64,000 nucleotides of DNA from Symbiodinium natans (Eukaryota; Sar; Dinophyceae; Suessiales; Symbiodiniaceae), in the NCBI GenBank assembly GCA_905221605.1, contig CAJNDS010002636.1, positions 180,001-244,000 on the forward strand, read 5' to 3'. The position numbers and the translations under genes are program-made. A model generated the notes under the pieces. That model was not told the origin of the DNA and did no database searches. It worked only from the letters and a program-made list of their open reading frames with translations. Below, piece after piece: positions 52,956 to 63,902 of the stretch. Each line of letters starts with the position of its first letter. Position 1 is the first letter of the stretch.

Positions 52956-53744
52956 GGACAGCTTACAGGTACGTGCAGTTATGCGGGCTGCATTACACTC
53001 GGGCGCGACAGGACGCGTAGCAAGATTTGGGGAACCTTCCACGACTAGCTCTAGAGCTTGCAGGTTACAGGGCCTTGTATGGGCTAGCTGGCAAGTAACA
53101 TTGCGCATGTTCTGCATGTGAACACAACCTGCCATGTTGCGAAATGACGCCACGTTTCCGCGGTACTTACTGTCATGCTCGCTACCGCATACAGGGTGCC
53201 AGATTTTGAGTGCACCCTGGCAAAAGTATCGCCGGAGGACGAGATTTCACAAATAAGCACCCCTTCCCCCAAAAAACAACCCAGCCTGAACCACAAAAAG
53301 ACCCGTAATGGCTGCACAGACAAGCAGTCACCCTGCATTACCAAACTTGGAACATGGAAACCAAAAAAGCAAGTAAAATCTTTCCGGACACCACACGATA
53401 CATCTACAAAAGGTGGACCATGAAGCATGGGGATTCTCCCAAAGCACTTTGCGGCCACGTTTGGGGCCTCCAGCTTAACATGTTAAACTCTCACAAGGAC
53501 ACCCCCCCCCAAATGGAGCTTAGTCTTGGGATAATCTTGGGAAACCCTCTGGGAGGATCCCAAAAGTACACCAAGTAGTACCCTATACTACTATTGGGTC
53601 ATTCTTAGGAATTTGAGGGGATCTACTTTTGAATTCCTTTCCGGGGTCTGGGAGGGAAATCCCCTTTCAACGGCCGCCGAGCATCCTTCAGCGCGCGATT
53701 GACGCTGGCCCGTCGCACGTTATCTCACAGGATGGCCCACAGTT

Positions 53745-53870
53745 TTGGGGCTCAGAGGGACTCAGAGGGGGACTCAGGGGGACTCAGAGGGACTGAGAGA
53801 CTCAGAGGGACTCAGAGGGACTGAGAGGGATTCAGGGGGGACTCACGGCCCGGGAGGTTCAGAAGGTTCA
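53745..53870 (+). repeat. GGGACTCAGAG tandem repeat
   Basis: About ten degenerate copies of an 11-12 bp unit (GACTCAGAGGG). The Gly/Thr/Asp plus frame through it is an artefact. Region 52960-53740 has open frames but no recognisable gene. Confidence 0.8.
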
Positions 53871-54112
53871 GGGGGTTCAGGGTTCAAGGGGTTCAGGGGT
53901 ACAGGGGGTTCAGGCTTCAGGCTTCAGGCTTCAGGGTTCAGGGTATAAGGTTTCGGGCTTAGGGTTTGCGAGGGGCGGAATTGACATTCCCGGCCGAGGG
54001 CTTCAAGCTCAGGGTCGAAAGGGCGGGTAGGACTTTCCATGAAGCTGCTCATCCACTTATATGGTTTTTCTGTAGCTTTCAACCCCCCATTTGGGGCTTA
54101 AGTTGGGATGTT

Positions 54113-54206
54113 GCCCCTTTGACTAACACTCCTTGATAGGGATTCGAGTTACCCCCCTATTAGTATCCCTGTTCACGATTGCTAGTATAGGGAGGAACAT
54201 CCCAAG
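54113..54206. mobile_element. MITE-like element, GGGATGTTCCCCC family
   Basis: Ends TTGGGATGTTGCCCC and GGAGGAACATCCCAA; interior has CTTGATAGGGATTCGAGT as in the 10903 copy. Confidence 0.7.
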
Positions 54207-54431
54207 GCTTGAGGATATGTAGGGCCTAGGCAAGGTCAGCTTCTTTTTTGGGATGTTCAGAGGTGGAAGGATCCCTGCAACAGGGTCATCGTGCCGACTC
54301 TGTGTTGATAAGAAGCCATGGGCACCCACGGCAGACCTCTGCACATCACCCGCATCGACGCCCTGAAGCCCCGAAACCCCCCTCGAACACTTGCCCCTTG
54401 CATGTTCGAAACCCTCCTGCTACCCAACCCA

Positions 54432-54520
54432 GAGACTCCAAAACCCCTTAATTAAGGAATATACCTTAAATTATAATATGATTTAAGGTATATTCCTTAA
54501 TTAAGGGGTTTTGGAGTCTC
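54432..54520. mobile_element. Perfect palindromic element, 40-bp arms
   Basis: GAGACTCCAAAACCCCTTAA begins the left arm; the right arm is its exact inverse over 40 bases around a 9-base loop (TATAATATG). Same family as 51587-51716 and 63688-63892 but with no mismatches, implying recent insertion or arm homogenisation. Confidence 0.88.
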
Positions 54521-54659
54521 CGGGTATACGCCTAGACCCCTAACCCTGTCTTCCTGGTCCCCCCTACCACAAAACTGTGGAGGTCGACGTCGGCCGGGGA
54601 TAAGGAAACCACTCCATTCCACGACCTCCCCGGCAGGAGCCCTTCCTCAATAGAGTTCC

Positions 54660-54860
54660 GTCACTTCCCTTTTTCTTGGCATCCATTTGTAGTCTAGTCC
54701 TGATTACTTCCACTGCAAGGTGCCCCAAAGAAGGACCCAGGGGAAGAACAATCCCCATCTCGTTCGAACCTCCGGAACACGCTTGGGCAACCCCCGAGAG
54801 CCTAGCAGCACCAAAAAGCGGTGGCCCTTCTTCGGGCGTGACCTGGGAAGATCCGTGTGG
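54660..54860 (-). CDS. Candidate exon, product unknown
   Basis: Minus frame contains TPEEGPPLFGAARLSGVAQA and LGPSLGHLAVEVIRTRLQMD. Protein-like; boundaries not set. Confidence 0.35.
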
Positions 54861-55284
54861 TCTTTGGGGAGACATTTAGGCTGTGGTGGATTCCTTTGAG
54901 GAGCCGTTTTGTCTTCTCGCTACAAGAATATTATGGTTCATACCTGGCTACCTGCCGGAGCCCTCAACTCCAGGCCCCCAGGCGGCAACCTAGCTCCAGA
55001 GCTGTGAGAAGACAGCAGAAGAATCATGCATTCGTTTTATCCGTATCTGTCCTTACCGACTGACCTGAACCTATGCAGTTCCTGCCTATTTACTTGCACG
55101 CATTCTGAGTCTGCAAGTTGCATAGTCCCTTGGGTTACACAGGTCTTCGGTAAGGCTCGCAAACATGTTCACCCTGCACGCGGGATTCTCCCATCCAGCC
55201 AGGAGGAAGGAACCATATTGAATCGCAGTTTCAGCGTGCGCTGCCAAGGCTCTCGCAGGCTTCTAGACAAGAAAGCTCCCTTCT

Positions 55285-55350
55285 CGCTCTCTCCCTCTCC
55301 CTCTCTCTCTCCCGCTCTCTCTCTCTCTCTCTCTCTTGCTCTCTCTGTCT
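55285..55350 (+). repeat. (CT)n microsatellite
   Basis: Polypyrimidine tract; the minus Arg/Glu frame is an artefact. Confidence 0.85.
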
Positions 55351-55419
55351 TTCTCTTTCCCTGTCATGAACCCTAAGCCCTGGAACCTCGACCAAAGACC
55401 TGAACCAAAGATCTCCGAA

Positions 55420-58400
55420 TCCCCAGGCCAGGTGCTTGGATGAATCACGCAGGAACTGCGCAAGGGCATGGATCATCAGGTAGAGGCAGGCAAGGGCGAT
55501 CATGGCAAACCTTGGTTTAGGGTTTAGGGTTTAGGGTTTAGAGTTTAGGGTTTAGGGTTTAGGGTTTAGGGTTTAGGGTTTAGGGTTTAGGGTTTAGGGT
55601 TTAGGGTTTAGGGTTTAGGGTTTAGGGTTTTCAATGCTCTTACCTTTCTGCTTTCAGTTTGCTCTTGTTGGGCAATATATACGATATGCTTTTAACAATC
55701 CCAGCTCTGGTGTTCTTGATATCATGCGGATGTGTTGTTGAGACTAACCCTAAACCCTAAACCCTAAACCCTAAACCCTAAATCCTAAACCCTAAACCCT
55801 AAACCCTTTAATTCTAGCTGTGAGGTTCGGAAAAGGTTGAGTAGGTCTTCAAGGCTCTGGGCCCTGAACCCTGGGGTTGATCTTCAGCCTTGGGGTGTTG
55901 CATTCGTGTAGGGCTTAGGGTTTAGGGTTTAGGGTTTAGGGTTTAGGGTTTAGGGTTTAGGGTTTAGGGGTGAGGGGTTGAGGGTTTAGGGGTTGAGGGT
56001 TTAGCGGTTGAGGGCTGAAGGTTTTCAGCTGCTGCAGCCTTCAACTTCTGGCCGAATTGTAACCTCGGGATAGGCTGAAGGCCTGAAGCCTTAACCCTGA
56101 AGCCAAAGCTTAACCCCTTAAACCCCTTAAACCCAACCCCCTTAACCCCCTCAAACCTCCTCAAACCCCCTTAAACCCCCTTAAACCCCCTTAAACCCCC
56201 TTAAACCCCTTAAACCCTTGAAACCTCCTCAAACACCCTTAAACCCCTCATTACACCCGAAACAAACCGGCTTGCGTTCCAGTACCCTCGAAAAGGATCT
56301 CCGAGGAACAGCCCGACGGCGATGCTGTGCGTCGCCACCGGTGGAGGGTTCCTCGCTTCTCAAGGTTTTCGCGTTTAGGGTTTAGGATTTAGGGTTCAGG
56401 GTTTAGGGTTTAGCCAAGGGCTTCTTGCAAACCAGCTCCAAGGATTCGCATCTGCATGGCTTAGGGTTGAGGGCAAATTTTGTGGTTGTCTATTTGGTCC
56501 CTCCCACCGCCAGCCATTACTGGCTGCAAGTCATTGCAAAGATTTACGAGGGAACCGCCTCGGTGTTCCTGAAAAGAAGCTCCTATGGCAAACGAGCTTA
56601 GGATGGCAAACAGAATGGGGCTGCCTGTGGAAAGTCTGAAATGTGTTGCACAAGCCCATTGCAGAAATGCAGCAAAAAACGTAGCACAACAACCAAGTGC
56701 TGACGACCCTAAACCCTAAACCTCAAGCCACCAAGACCAAGTGCTAAGGATATCCCAGGATCAGCATGAGCATCGCGGCAATCGAGCTGAAAAGGAAGAA
56801 GCGCACACTGCACAGCATCACCTCATAGGCGTTGTGCCCAAAGAAATGTGGGCAGGCTTAGGGGTCAGGGCATTACGGTTTCGGATACAGGCTTAAGCAT
56901 ATACATATATACGTACGTACATATATAGGTACATATATGTATACTAGAACGGATGCGTGTATATATATATATATGTATACGCATGTTTGGACCTGTATAT
57001 ATCTTATTTGACGGGAGGGCTTTGCAATCATCGGAATAAACCCAGAAAAACACCGACAGCTCTTTACAATGAAGACGAAAATGACGCGCAAGAGTCCCTG
57101 TATGTCTGTGGCCACTCCAACACAGATATCATCCAGGGCAGATCGAGGCCACATGCACCAGTGATGGGGACACGGGCGCACCCCCACCCTAGATCTTTCA
57201 AAACATTCGGTTGCCTAAGGCTTCTACCTCGGGGGTGTAAACTCAACTTCCAGTCCGACCTTGTACTCTGAAGCCTGAATCCTAACCACCCTAAACCTTA
57301 AACCCTAACCCCTAAACCCTCAACCCTAAACCCTAAACCCTAAACCCTAAATCCTAAACCCTAAACCCTCAACCCTCAACCCTAAACCCTAACCAGCTCC
57401 AAACCTTTCTTCATGGCCTCGAGGACATCAAGCAGCTGCGCTTGGTCGTTGGCGAACGGCCTGACCCAAGCTGCTGTGGCGAGCTGCACGCCTTCAGAGA
57501 GGCGTCAAGCTTTGTGGGGGTTGGGGTTGAGGCTATTTAGGGGCTTTAGGGGCTTCAGGGGCTTTAGGGGTTTAGGGTTTGGGGTTTGGGGTTTGGGGTT
57601 TGGGGCTTCGGGTTTGGGGTTTTGAGTTTGTGGGGATTGGGGGGCTGTGCTTCTTGCGGCTTCAAGGGGCTGAAGGCTTACCCCTCTCTGGCTCAAGTCT
57701 CTGCATCCCCTTAAACCTCAAAATCCAAAGCCCCTCCCCTCTCGCAAGGAGCCCTTGGACGCTGGACCCTAGACCCTAAAACCTGGTTCCCTCAACTGAA
57801 CTAGCCCTAAACCCCAAACCCTAAACCCCAAACCCTCGACCCCAAACCCTAAACCCCAAATCCTAAATCCTAAACCCAAGGAGCCTGAGATCACCGGGAA
57901 GAGCAGCAGCTTCGCCTCGAAGGCCTCCACGATGGAGGTGTAGGTGATGGTCATCATCCTCGGAGAGGGCCCTTCTACAGGATTTGGGGTTTAGGGTTTA
58001 GGGTTTAGGGTTTAGGGTTTAGGGTTTAGGGTTTAGGGTTTAGGGTTTAGGGTATAGGGTTTAGGGTTTAGGGTTCAGGGTTGGAGAGGTTTTTCTCTCT
58101 GAGGGCTTGTAATTTGAGTCTTTTTCAACCCTTGGGGGGCCCCTTTATAGAGGTCTTTAGGGTTTAGGGTTTAGGGTTTCGGGTTTAGGGTTTCGGGTTT
58201 CGGGTTTCGGGTTTAGGGTTTAGGGTTTAGGGTCCTCAACGATTTGGGGGCTGGTTGGAAACACCAAATTTCGGGTTTAGGGTTTAGGGCTTGGGGTTTG
58301 GGGTTTGCCAAACCCCAAACCCTAAACCCTAAACCCTCGAAACCCTGGCTTGAGCTGCGGCCCAGAAGCAGGCCCACGTCGGCGTTCTTCACCAGCAGAT

Positions 58401-59407
58401 CCCACCACCAGTACACCTGCACCATGAGACATTGGAGGCTCTGATTTTCAGGGTTTGGGTTTTCAGAAGGTGTTCACTGCTAACCCCTAAGAAAGGCCCT
58501 GAGCACCCAGCCGATACAAGTATCTACATTCCTTACAGGTCTGAGCTCCGAATGGTTACCTCGACAAGCCCGGGAAAAACCGTAAATACCGCAAAGGCCA
58601 GGCCAAGGGGCGGGCTCGAAACCCTGGATGAAGTAGCCGTACTGCCTGAAGTTGTCGGGCGCCTGCCTATCGCGCACGAAAGCCAGGCGGAGCGCCAACG
58701 CCAGCGGGGTGCCCAAACACCTTGGCTCTCAACTTTGAACCCTAGGTCCTACCCTATCCTACTTTCATTGCACACATGATCTGATATCAACGTTAGGGCT
58801 CACTCCAAGAGGTTCCGAGCTCTGGAAAAAGTCTGTCGTCGAAACTGCGAACAAGATGAGTATAGGGCTCATTGTCGCAGTCAGTCTTGCTGACAATGCG
58901 TTTCTGAATACGTACAATCAACAAAACAACAAAACCTCTGCACAGCCATACTACCGTGGGTTGTGGGTTGAGGGTATAGGCTTGAGAGATTCGTGGGAGG
59001 GTGTTGAGGGTCAGGGTTCGGGTTGCTCAGAGTTTCGGGTATAGGGTTCTCAGGGTTCAGAGTTTAGGGATTGGCCTGGAAGTTCAGGACTCAAAGGAGA
59101 GGTGCCAGATGATGAGGCCCGCGATGGCCAGCCACGCAGCAGGCGAATGATCCGGCGAACCGCACACAATGTCCGGAGAGGGCAGCAAGCCTTGGCAGAG
59201 AGACGAAAAATGAGGAAACCACGTACTTCGGACCCCAAGAATCAGACTCTGACATTGCCGCCCGAATTAGTAGTGGCAGTCGTTAGTGGACGCAGATGTA
59301 GTAGTAGTAGTAGCAGTAGTAGCAGTAGTAGTAGTAGTAGTAGTAGCAGTAGCAGTAACAGGAGCAGGAGCAGTAGGAGTGGGAGTGGTAGTGGTAGTGG
59401 TGGTGGC

Positions 59408-59454
<47 letters not shown>

Positions 59455-60464
59455 AAGAAGAAGTAGAAGTAGTAGTAGCAGCAGTAGTGCCAGCTGCAGC
59501 TGCAGGGGACGACTCACAATCTGGTCGTCGCCCTCTGGAAGGGGCACGCACCACATCAGCTGAAGGAAGCCCGACAAGAGGCTTGGCCAAAGCGACACGA
59601 GGCTTACCTGACAGTTTAGGTTTTCAGCTTAGGGTAAGGAAACTCAATTTGAAATGTCACCTCAAGTTGAACGGGATTCCAGAAAAAAAAAAAAAAAGAG
59701 TTAGGCTGAAGTTCAGTTGCCCTAAACCTGCAGTGGTAGGTACCTTGCAGGGAACCCCACTGGGCAGCCTGCAAAAGGGGGCAGGCCGCCCACGGTTTAC
59801 CTGCTCCCAAAATACCCCATATTTTCCCCTATAGCCCCACAGGAAGTGTATGGTTTTCCCTAAGAGGACGATTTCATTTCTTGGTGTTCAGCCAATTGGG
59901 CGTTCTCTTCACAAGAACCCAAGGCAGAGATCTCGATGAAGAGAACTCACCGAGAGAACGAACCAGGGAGTTCTTCGAAATGAGGAAGGTTTGCATGCAA
60001 CCCTAAACCCTAAACCCTAAACCATAAACCCTAAACCCTAAACCCTAACCCTAAACCCTAAACAAGAATGAAGAAAGAAGAGGAACACAGCCAGAAGCAC
60101 CCTGCCGCACCAGGGTGAACCCTGAAGAGGCCCACAAATACACATCATGCAGAATCTGGGTCCCCTAGACCCTGCACCCTCCACCCACGTTCTTCAATCC
60201 TCTTTCCTAAACCGCTCTAAACCCTAAACCCTAAACCCTAAAACCCTAAAACCCTAAACCCTAAACCCTAAACCCTAAACCCTAAACCCTAAACCCTAAA
60301 CCCTAAACCCCATGCCATGACCCTTCCAACCCCTACCAGCCCACAGCAGCTCTCCCACTCAGAATTCTGGCCCCAGTCGCCCAAATGACCGGCAGGCTCT
60401 GAACGATCAGACTTCGAGGATCCGGCCAGGCGGTGAACAGGCCAAAGTCCAACGCGTCGAGGAC
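55420..60464 (-). CDS. Multi-pass membrane protein, exon set incomplete
   Basis: Minus-strand exons: 60464-about 60362 (DALDFGLFTAWPDPRSLIVQ), about 59168-59091 (AAWLAIAGLIIWHLSFE), 58720-58612 (RQAPDNFRQYGYFIQGFEP), 58416-58350 (VYWWWDLLVKNADVGLLL), 57958-57885 (YTSIVEAFEAKLLLFPVIS), 57491-57394 (VQLATAAWVRPFANDQAQLL), 56821-about 56756 (VMLCSVRFFLFSSIAAMLML), about 55515-55420 (MIALACLYLMIHALAQFL). Junctions 58612/58416 and 57885/57491 are in phase; others are not resolved. The series GYFIQGFEP-VYWWWDLLVK, then a hydrophobic segment and a RPFAN turn, resembles the channel-like C-terminal region of large protist membrane proteins. I cannot name the family. Telomeric arrays sit in most introns, and the 57394 donor GTTAGGGTTTAGGG is itself telomere-like. 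Confidence 0.6.
55510..56005. repeat. Telomeric arrays in the membrane-protein gene
   Basis: G-rich 55510-55630, C-rich 55745-55808, G-rich 55915-56005, then degenerate CCCTTAAA repeats 56105-56235. Confidence 0.92.
56895..57000. repeat. ATAC/TATA microsatellite
   Basis: ACATATATACGTACGTACAT and (TA)n runs in an intron of the membrane-protein gene. Confidence 0.75.
57290..58345. repeat. Telomeric arrays between membrane-protein exons
   Basis: C-rich 57290-57395, G-rich degenerate 57540-57620, G-rich 57985-58085 and 58158-58232, and a short C-rich block 58316-58345. Confidence 0.9.
59296..59485 (+). repeat. GTA/AGT trinucleotide repeat
   Basis: Interrupted (AGT)n with AGC, GGT and AGA variants, about 190 bp. 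It creates poly-Ser, poly-Val, poly-Leu and poly-Thr frames, none of which I treat as genes. Confidence 0.9.
59999..60310 (-). repeat. C-rich telomeric arrays
   Basis: CCCTAAA blocks at 59999-60065 and 60215-60310, about 9 and 13 units, upstream (sense) of the exon at 59168. Confidence 0.93.
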
Positions 60465-60972
60465 CTCTGGGGGCACCCTCTGAGGGCTTCGAGCTTAGGG
60501 GTTTAGGGTTTCGGGTTCAAGGTTCGGGGGCGGTAGGGTTAGATGGTCTAGGCGTTGGCGCATGGCTCAACAAATCGTGGTTCGCTCTGATGCCTGCTAT
60601 TGAGGAACAAGGTTGGCTAGTTCGTGAAACTTCCCGGCTCAAAAAAGGAGGCCTCCCACATCAAAGAGCCCTTGTCATCCAAAAATGCAAGCATGCCGCG
60701 ATTAAACGCGCAAGAGTTCCCTAAAGCCCCGAGATTCCCAAAAAACATCAAAAAACCCTAAAGCTTAAATCGCCCGGGAAAAGCATTCTCATCGAGGGCG
60801 CCCAAAACTCGAGTGGGGTTTAGGGCCGTTTAGGGGTTCGGGTTGGCTCCTTGGCCTCTTGCCCTTGGGTTCTGGGATCTCAAGTTTGGGTGAAGGTTGG
60901 GGGGATCTCGAGGTCAAGGAGCCTCAGTGCGAGAACTGCAAAATGCTTTGTTTTGCGTGAGCGCCCCCTTAC

Positions 60973-61130
60973 CTCGTCCACTTCGACGTCCTCGTCGGCC
61001 TCGTCATCGCTCCCTTCTGTGATGGGCCTGGTGTCACACTGCTCTACTCGGAGGAGTTGTTGGTTAGGAGCACGCCACAGTGAGGGGGTCAACCTGCGTG
61101 CCACGTCACCACCTGCCGTCTGAAGCTTGA
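60973..61130 (-). CDS. Acidic exon with GTAAGG donor
   Basis: Minus frame reads GGDVARRLTPSLWRAPNQQL then LRVEQCDTRPITEGSDDEAD and EDVEVDE, followed by GTAAGGGG. It may be an upstream exon of the membrane-protein gene or of a separate gene. Product unknown. Confidence 0.5.
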
Positions 61131-62227
61131 CCCCGGAACCCGGACTTTGAAAGCCGCTGAAGCCGTGCAAGTCCCAAGCATCCAAGACCTTCAACACCTC
61201 CAACACCCAACCAACACTTGGGCTTGAGGACTTCACTCCCCCTCCCCCTGACATCACACCCCCCTTCCTCAAGGAGGGTTTAGACTTAATATTAGTAACA
61301 GCAATAATATAAATAGTGGCAATGGATTATTTCCCCCAAAACCCTAAACCCGGAACCCTTTCTGCCCCAGAAAACTTTCCAACCGGCTCGAGCGTCTGCG
61401 CGGGAATCGAAGCCTGGCCCGTGCCGGCCTGCAACGCAGCCCCGTTCGCTTCGGAGGAGTAGGTTCAGGGTGTCTTGGGTTTAGGGTTTAGGGTTTCGGG
61501 TTCAGGTGAGGCATCAGAAAGGGAAACTAGAAGGGGCAACCACGAACAAGAAAAAATGCACGGCTTCAGAATCTGCTCTGTCAGCTCGCTGAGGAGCCAC
61601 GGCTCACGTTTTGGAGCATTGCGCTCACAGACGAAGCGGGTAGTGTAAACTTGAAAACCCTAGACCCTGAACCCTGAACCCCACGGTGCCTCTCTCCAAG
61701 GCCTCTGGCCTTTTTGAACCCCTTCTTTTGAACCTCGTGGTCTGACGAAATCGGATAGGAACCCAGACCTAAATGCCTCTTGCTGATGTCCCCTATGCCC
61801 CTTGAAACCCTCATGGCTGCGATCAAAGCCCCTCTACTTCTGGGCTTTGGACTTGGTGAACGTCAGGATTACATTGGAGCCTGTGGTTTTAGGGTTTAGA
61901 GTTTGGAGGTGAGGGGTTGGGGTTTGGGGTTTGGGGTTTGGGGTTTAGGGTTTAGGGCCTATCACCTGCGAGTCTTGCCATGTTTTGGGCAACGTGGAGA
62001 GAGAGAGAGAGGTCTTTTTCGCTTCTTTTCGATCTTGGTCTTGCTAGACATGGGGGACCGTCGGGGGAGAATAGCTTGTCGAATCGAGTGCATTTCGATT
62101 TGCTTGAGGAAGCCAACTCCCAACCCTGTCCCCAAGCCCACGGGCTCATGCTTCTTGCCTGATGCGGCTCAGACTCTTTTCAGTGGCTTACACGGTTTAG
62201 GGTCTTTAAAGTGGTATGATGAGAGAT

Positions 62228-62330
62228 TTGGGATGTTTCCCCGTTATACAAGCAGTCCGTAAGAGGGATTCTAGCACCCCTATGATAATCCGGAACAAGG
62301 ACTGCTGGTTCTAGGGAGGAACATCCCAAG
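62228..62330. mobile_element. MITE-like element, GGGATGTTCCCCC family
   Basis: Ends TTGGGATGTTTCCCC and GGGAGGAACATCCCAA. GGTATGAT occurs on both flanks, suggesting duplicated target or transferred flank. Confidence 0.68.
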
Positions 62331-62469
62331 GTATGATAAAAGATGATTCAACCCTAAACCCTAAACCCTAAACCCCAATGATTCAACCACGCCTCGCTGT
62401 CTCCTCCAGCTTCCGCGAAAGAAATCCCGGCCTCCTTGCGCCGGGCATCATGAAAGACTGCGAACCCAT

Positions 62470-62652
62470 TAGGGTGCAGGGTTTTGGGTTTTGGGTTTTG
62501 GGTTTAGGGTTTAGGGTTTAGGGTTTAGGGTTTCGGGTTTCGGGTTTCGGGTTTCGGGTTTCGGGTTTAGGGTTTAGGGTTTAGGGTTTTGGGTTTTTGG
62601 TTTTGGGTTTTGGGTTTTGGGTTTAGGGTTTAGGGTTTAGGGTTTAGGGTTA
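62470..62652 (+). repeat. Telomeric array with homogeneous variant runs
   Basis: Runs of TTTTGGG, TTTAGGG, TTTCGGG, TTTAGGG, TTTTGGG and TTTAGGG in succession, giving a symmetrical banded block. Confidence 0.9.
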
Positions 62653-62849
62653 CAAGCAAGCGGATCCTGCAGTTGTTTGTGGTTGTGTGGAGAAACCCCT
62701 CAAACCCTCAATCCCAAGTCCCAACGCCTGGTGCTCACTGCGAGCCCGAACTACCTGATCAAAGGAACAGGCTCCTCCTGTGGGCGCTAACACTCTCTAG
62801 GGGTCAATATGGGGACCATCAGGGAATACTATGACCCCGAGATTTAGAC

Positions 62850-62925
62850 TGTGCATGGCTCCTCGCAGACTTCGACTTCAGCCTCAAGGATCTCCGATGC
62901 CTTCGGGCAGCTCTTGCTTTCTGAC
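62850..62925 (-). CDS. Candidate exon, product unknown
   Basis: Minus frame reads SKSCPKASEILEAEVEVCEE and PCTV before a stop. Protein-like and acidic. Confidence 0.4.
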
Positions 62926-63048
62926 CGTCTTTGATGATGGTGGAAACCTTTCGGGAGCCCGTTTGGAAACTTTTTGGGGAACCTGTCTGTATTCGGGTTC
63001 GTGTCCCCTATATAGGGTCTTTGCGAGAGTGTTGGGACTTGTCTTGGG

Positions 63049-63252
63049 CTAGCTGCCCCCCTCCCCCTCCTCCTCCTCCTCCTCCTCCTCCTTCTCCGCC
63101 TTCTTCTTGTCATCCTCCTCCTTCTCCTTGTTCTTCTTGTCATTCTCCTCCTTCTCCTTGTTCTTCTTGCGCTTGGCGGCCTCGTTGAAGGAGCGCCCGT
63201 AGCCTGGTGCCACGCTTCGGTCCCCAGCTTGGTGACACAGCGAGCACAAGGG
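63049..63252 (-). CDS. Candidate Lys/Glu-rich exon
   Basis: Minus frame starts with a Cys-containing part (LCSLCHQAGDRSVAPGYGRS) and then FNEAAKRKKNKEKEENDKKN, followed by a poly-Glu stretch encoded by a CCT/CTT repeat (63060-63180). The charged tail may be a real low-complexity region or only the repeat. Confidence 0.35.
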   Translation of the reverse strand, partial: PLCSLCHQAGDRSVAPGYGRSFNEAAKRKKNKEKEENDKKNKEKEEDDKKKAEKEEEEEEEEGEGGS

Positions 63253-63475
63253 CAGGGCTTCACATGTACATGCACATGTGGGGGTTTCCGAGATTAGGGG
63301 TACGTTTTTGGGGGGAATCTTACTATTTTGGGGGTCTATTCTATGTTGCTTACATCTAAATACCCTAAACCCTTAACCCTAAACCCTAAACCCTGAACCG
63401 TAAACCCTGAAGTAGTGGCGGCCTGTCGAACGAGTAGCAACCAGCAGAGCTGGAGCATGATCACAGTGACCCTAA

Positions 63476-63583
63476 GCCTATACTCCCCTTAGAACCTTTT
63501 GTAAACATGCTATTTTCCATATATTCCCTTGGGATTTATGTCTAACCAAAATATGAACTCCCAAGGGGGCCATCGAAGCCGGA
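63476..63583 (-). mobile_element. Introner, CTATA-ended family
   Basis: Plus-strand ends CTATACTCCCCTTAGAACC and ACTCCCAAGGGGGCCATCG; flanked by AAGC/AAGC. On the minus strand the duplication gives a GC donor and the element gives TATAG|G. After joining, one frame reads GALNAALSPSVGGCPA then stop, so it may be close to the 3' end of a gene. Confidence 0.75.
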
Positions 63584-63687
63584 CAGCCCCCCACAGAAGG
63601 GCTCAGGGCTGCGTTGAGGGCCCCCAGCTTTTTAAAAACCAATCCTCCCCCCGCGCGCGGAGGACCCAAAGCCTAGACTCGCCCCCA

Positions 63688-63892
63688 TAGCCCCAGAGAC
63701 TCCAATACCCCTTAACCAAGGAATGTCCCTTGAATGAGAATAGGGTTCCTTGTATGGTTTAAGGAATATTCCTTACATGATAGTAAGGTTCCTTTTCTGG
63801 TTTACGGAATATTCCTTACATGATGATACGGCTCCTGATATGGTATAAGGAACACTCCTTAGTTAAGGGGTATTGTTAGTCTCTTGGGGCCT
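63688..63892. mobile_element. MITE, CCAATACCCCTTAATTAAGGAA family, expanded interior
   Basis: Ends GAGACTCCAATACCCCTTAA and TTAAGGGGTATTGTTAGTCTC. The interior has three tandem copies of a GGTTTAAGGAATATTCCTTACATGAT-like unit. It begins right after a candidate GC donor of the exon at 63903-64000. Confidence 0.75.
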
Positions 63893-63902
63893 TCTTCTAA
63901 GC

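Noticed and set aside
59102-59834. Poly-Ser, poly-Val, poly-Leu and poly-Thr frames
   Set aside because: All are translations of one trinucleotide repeat in different frames; only the short segment 59091-59168 (minus) looks coding.
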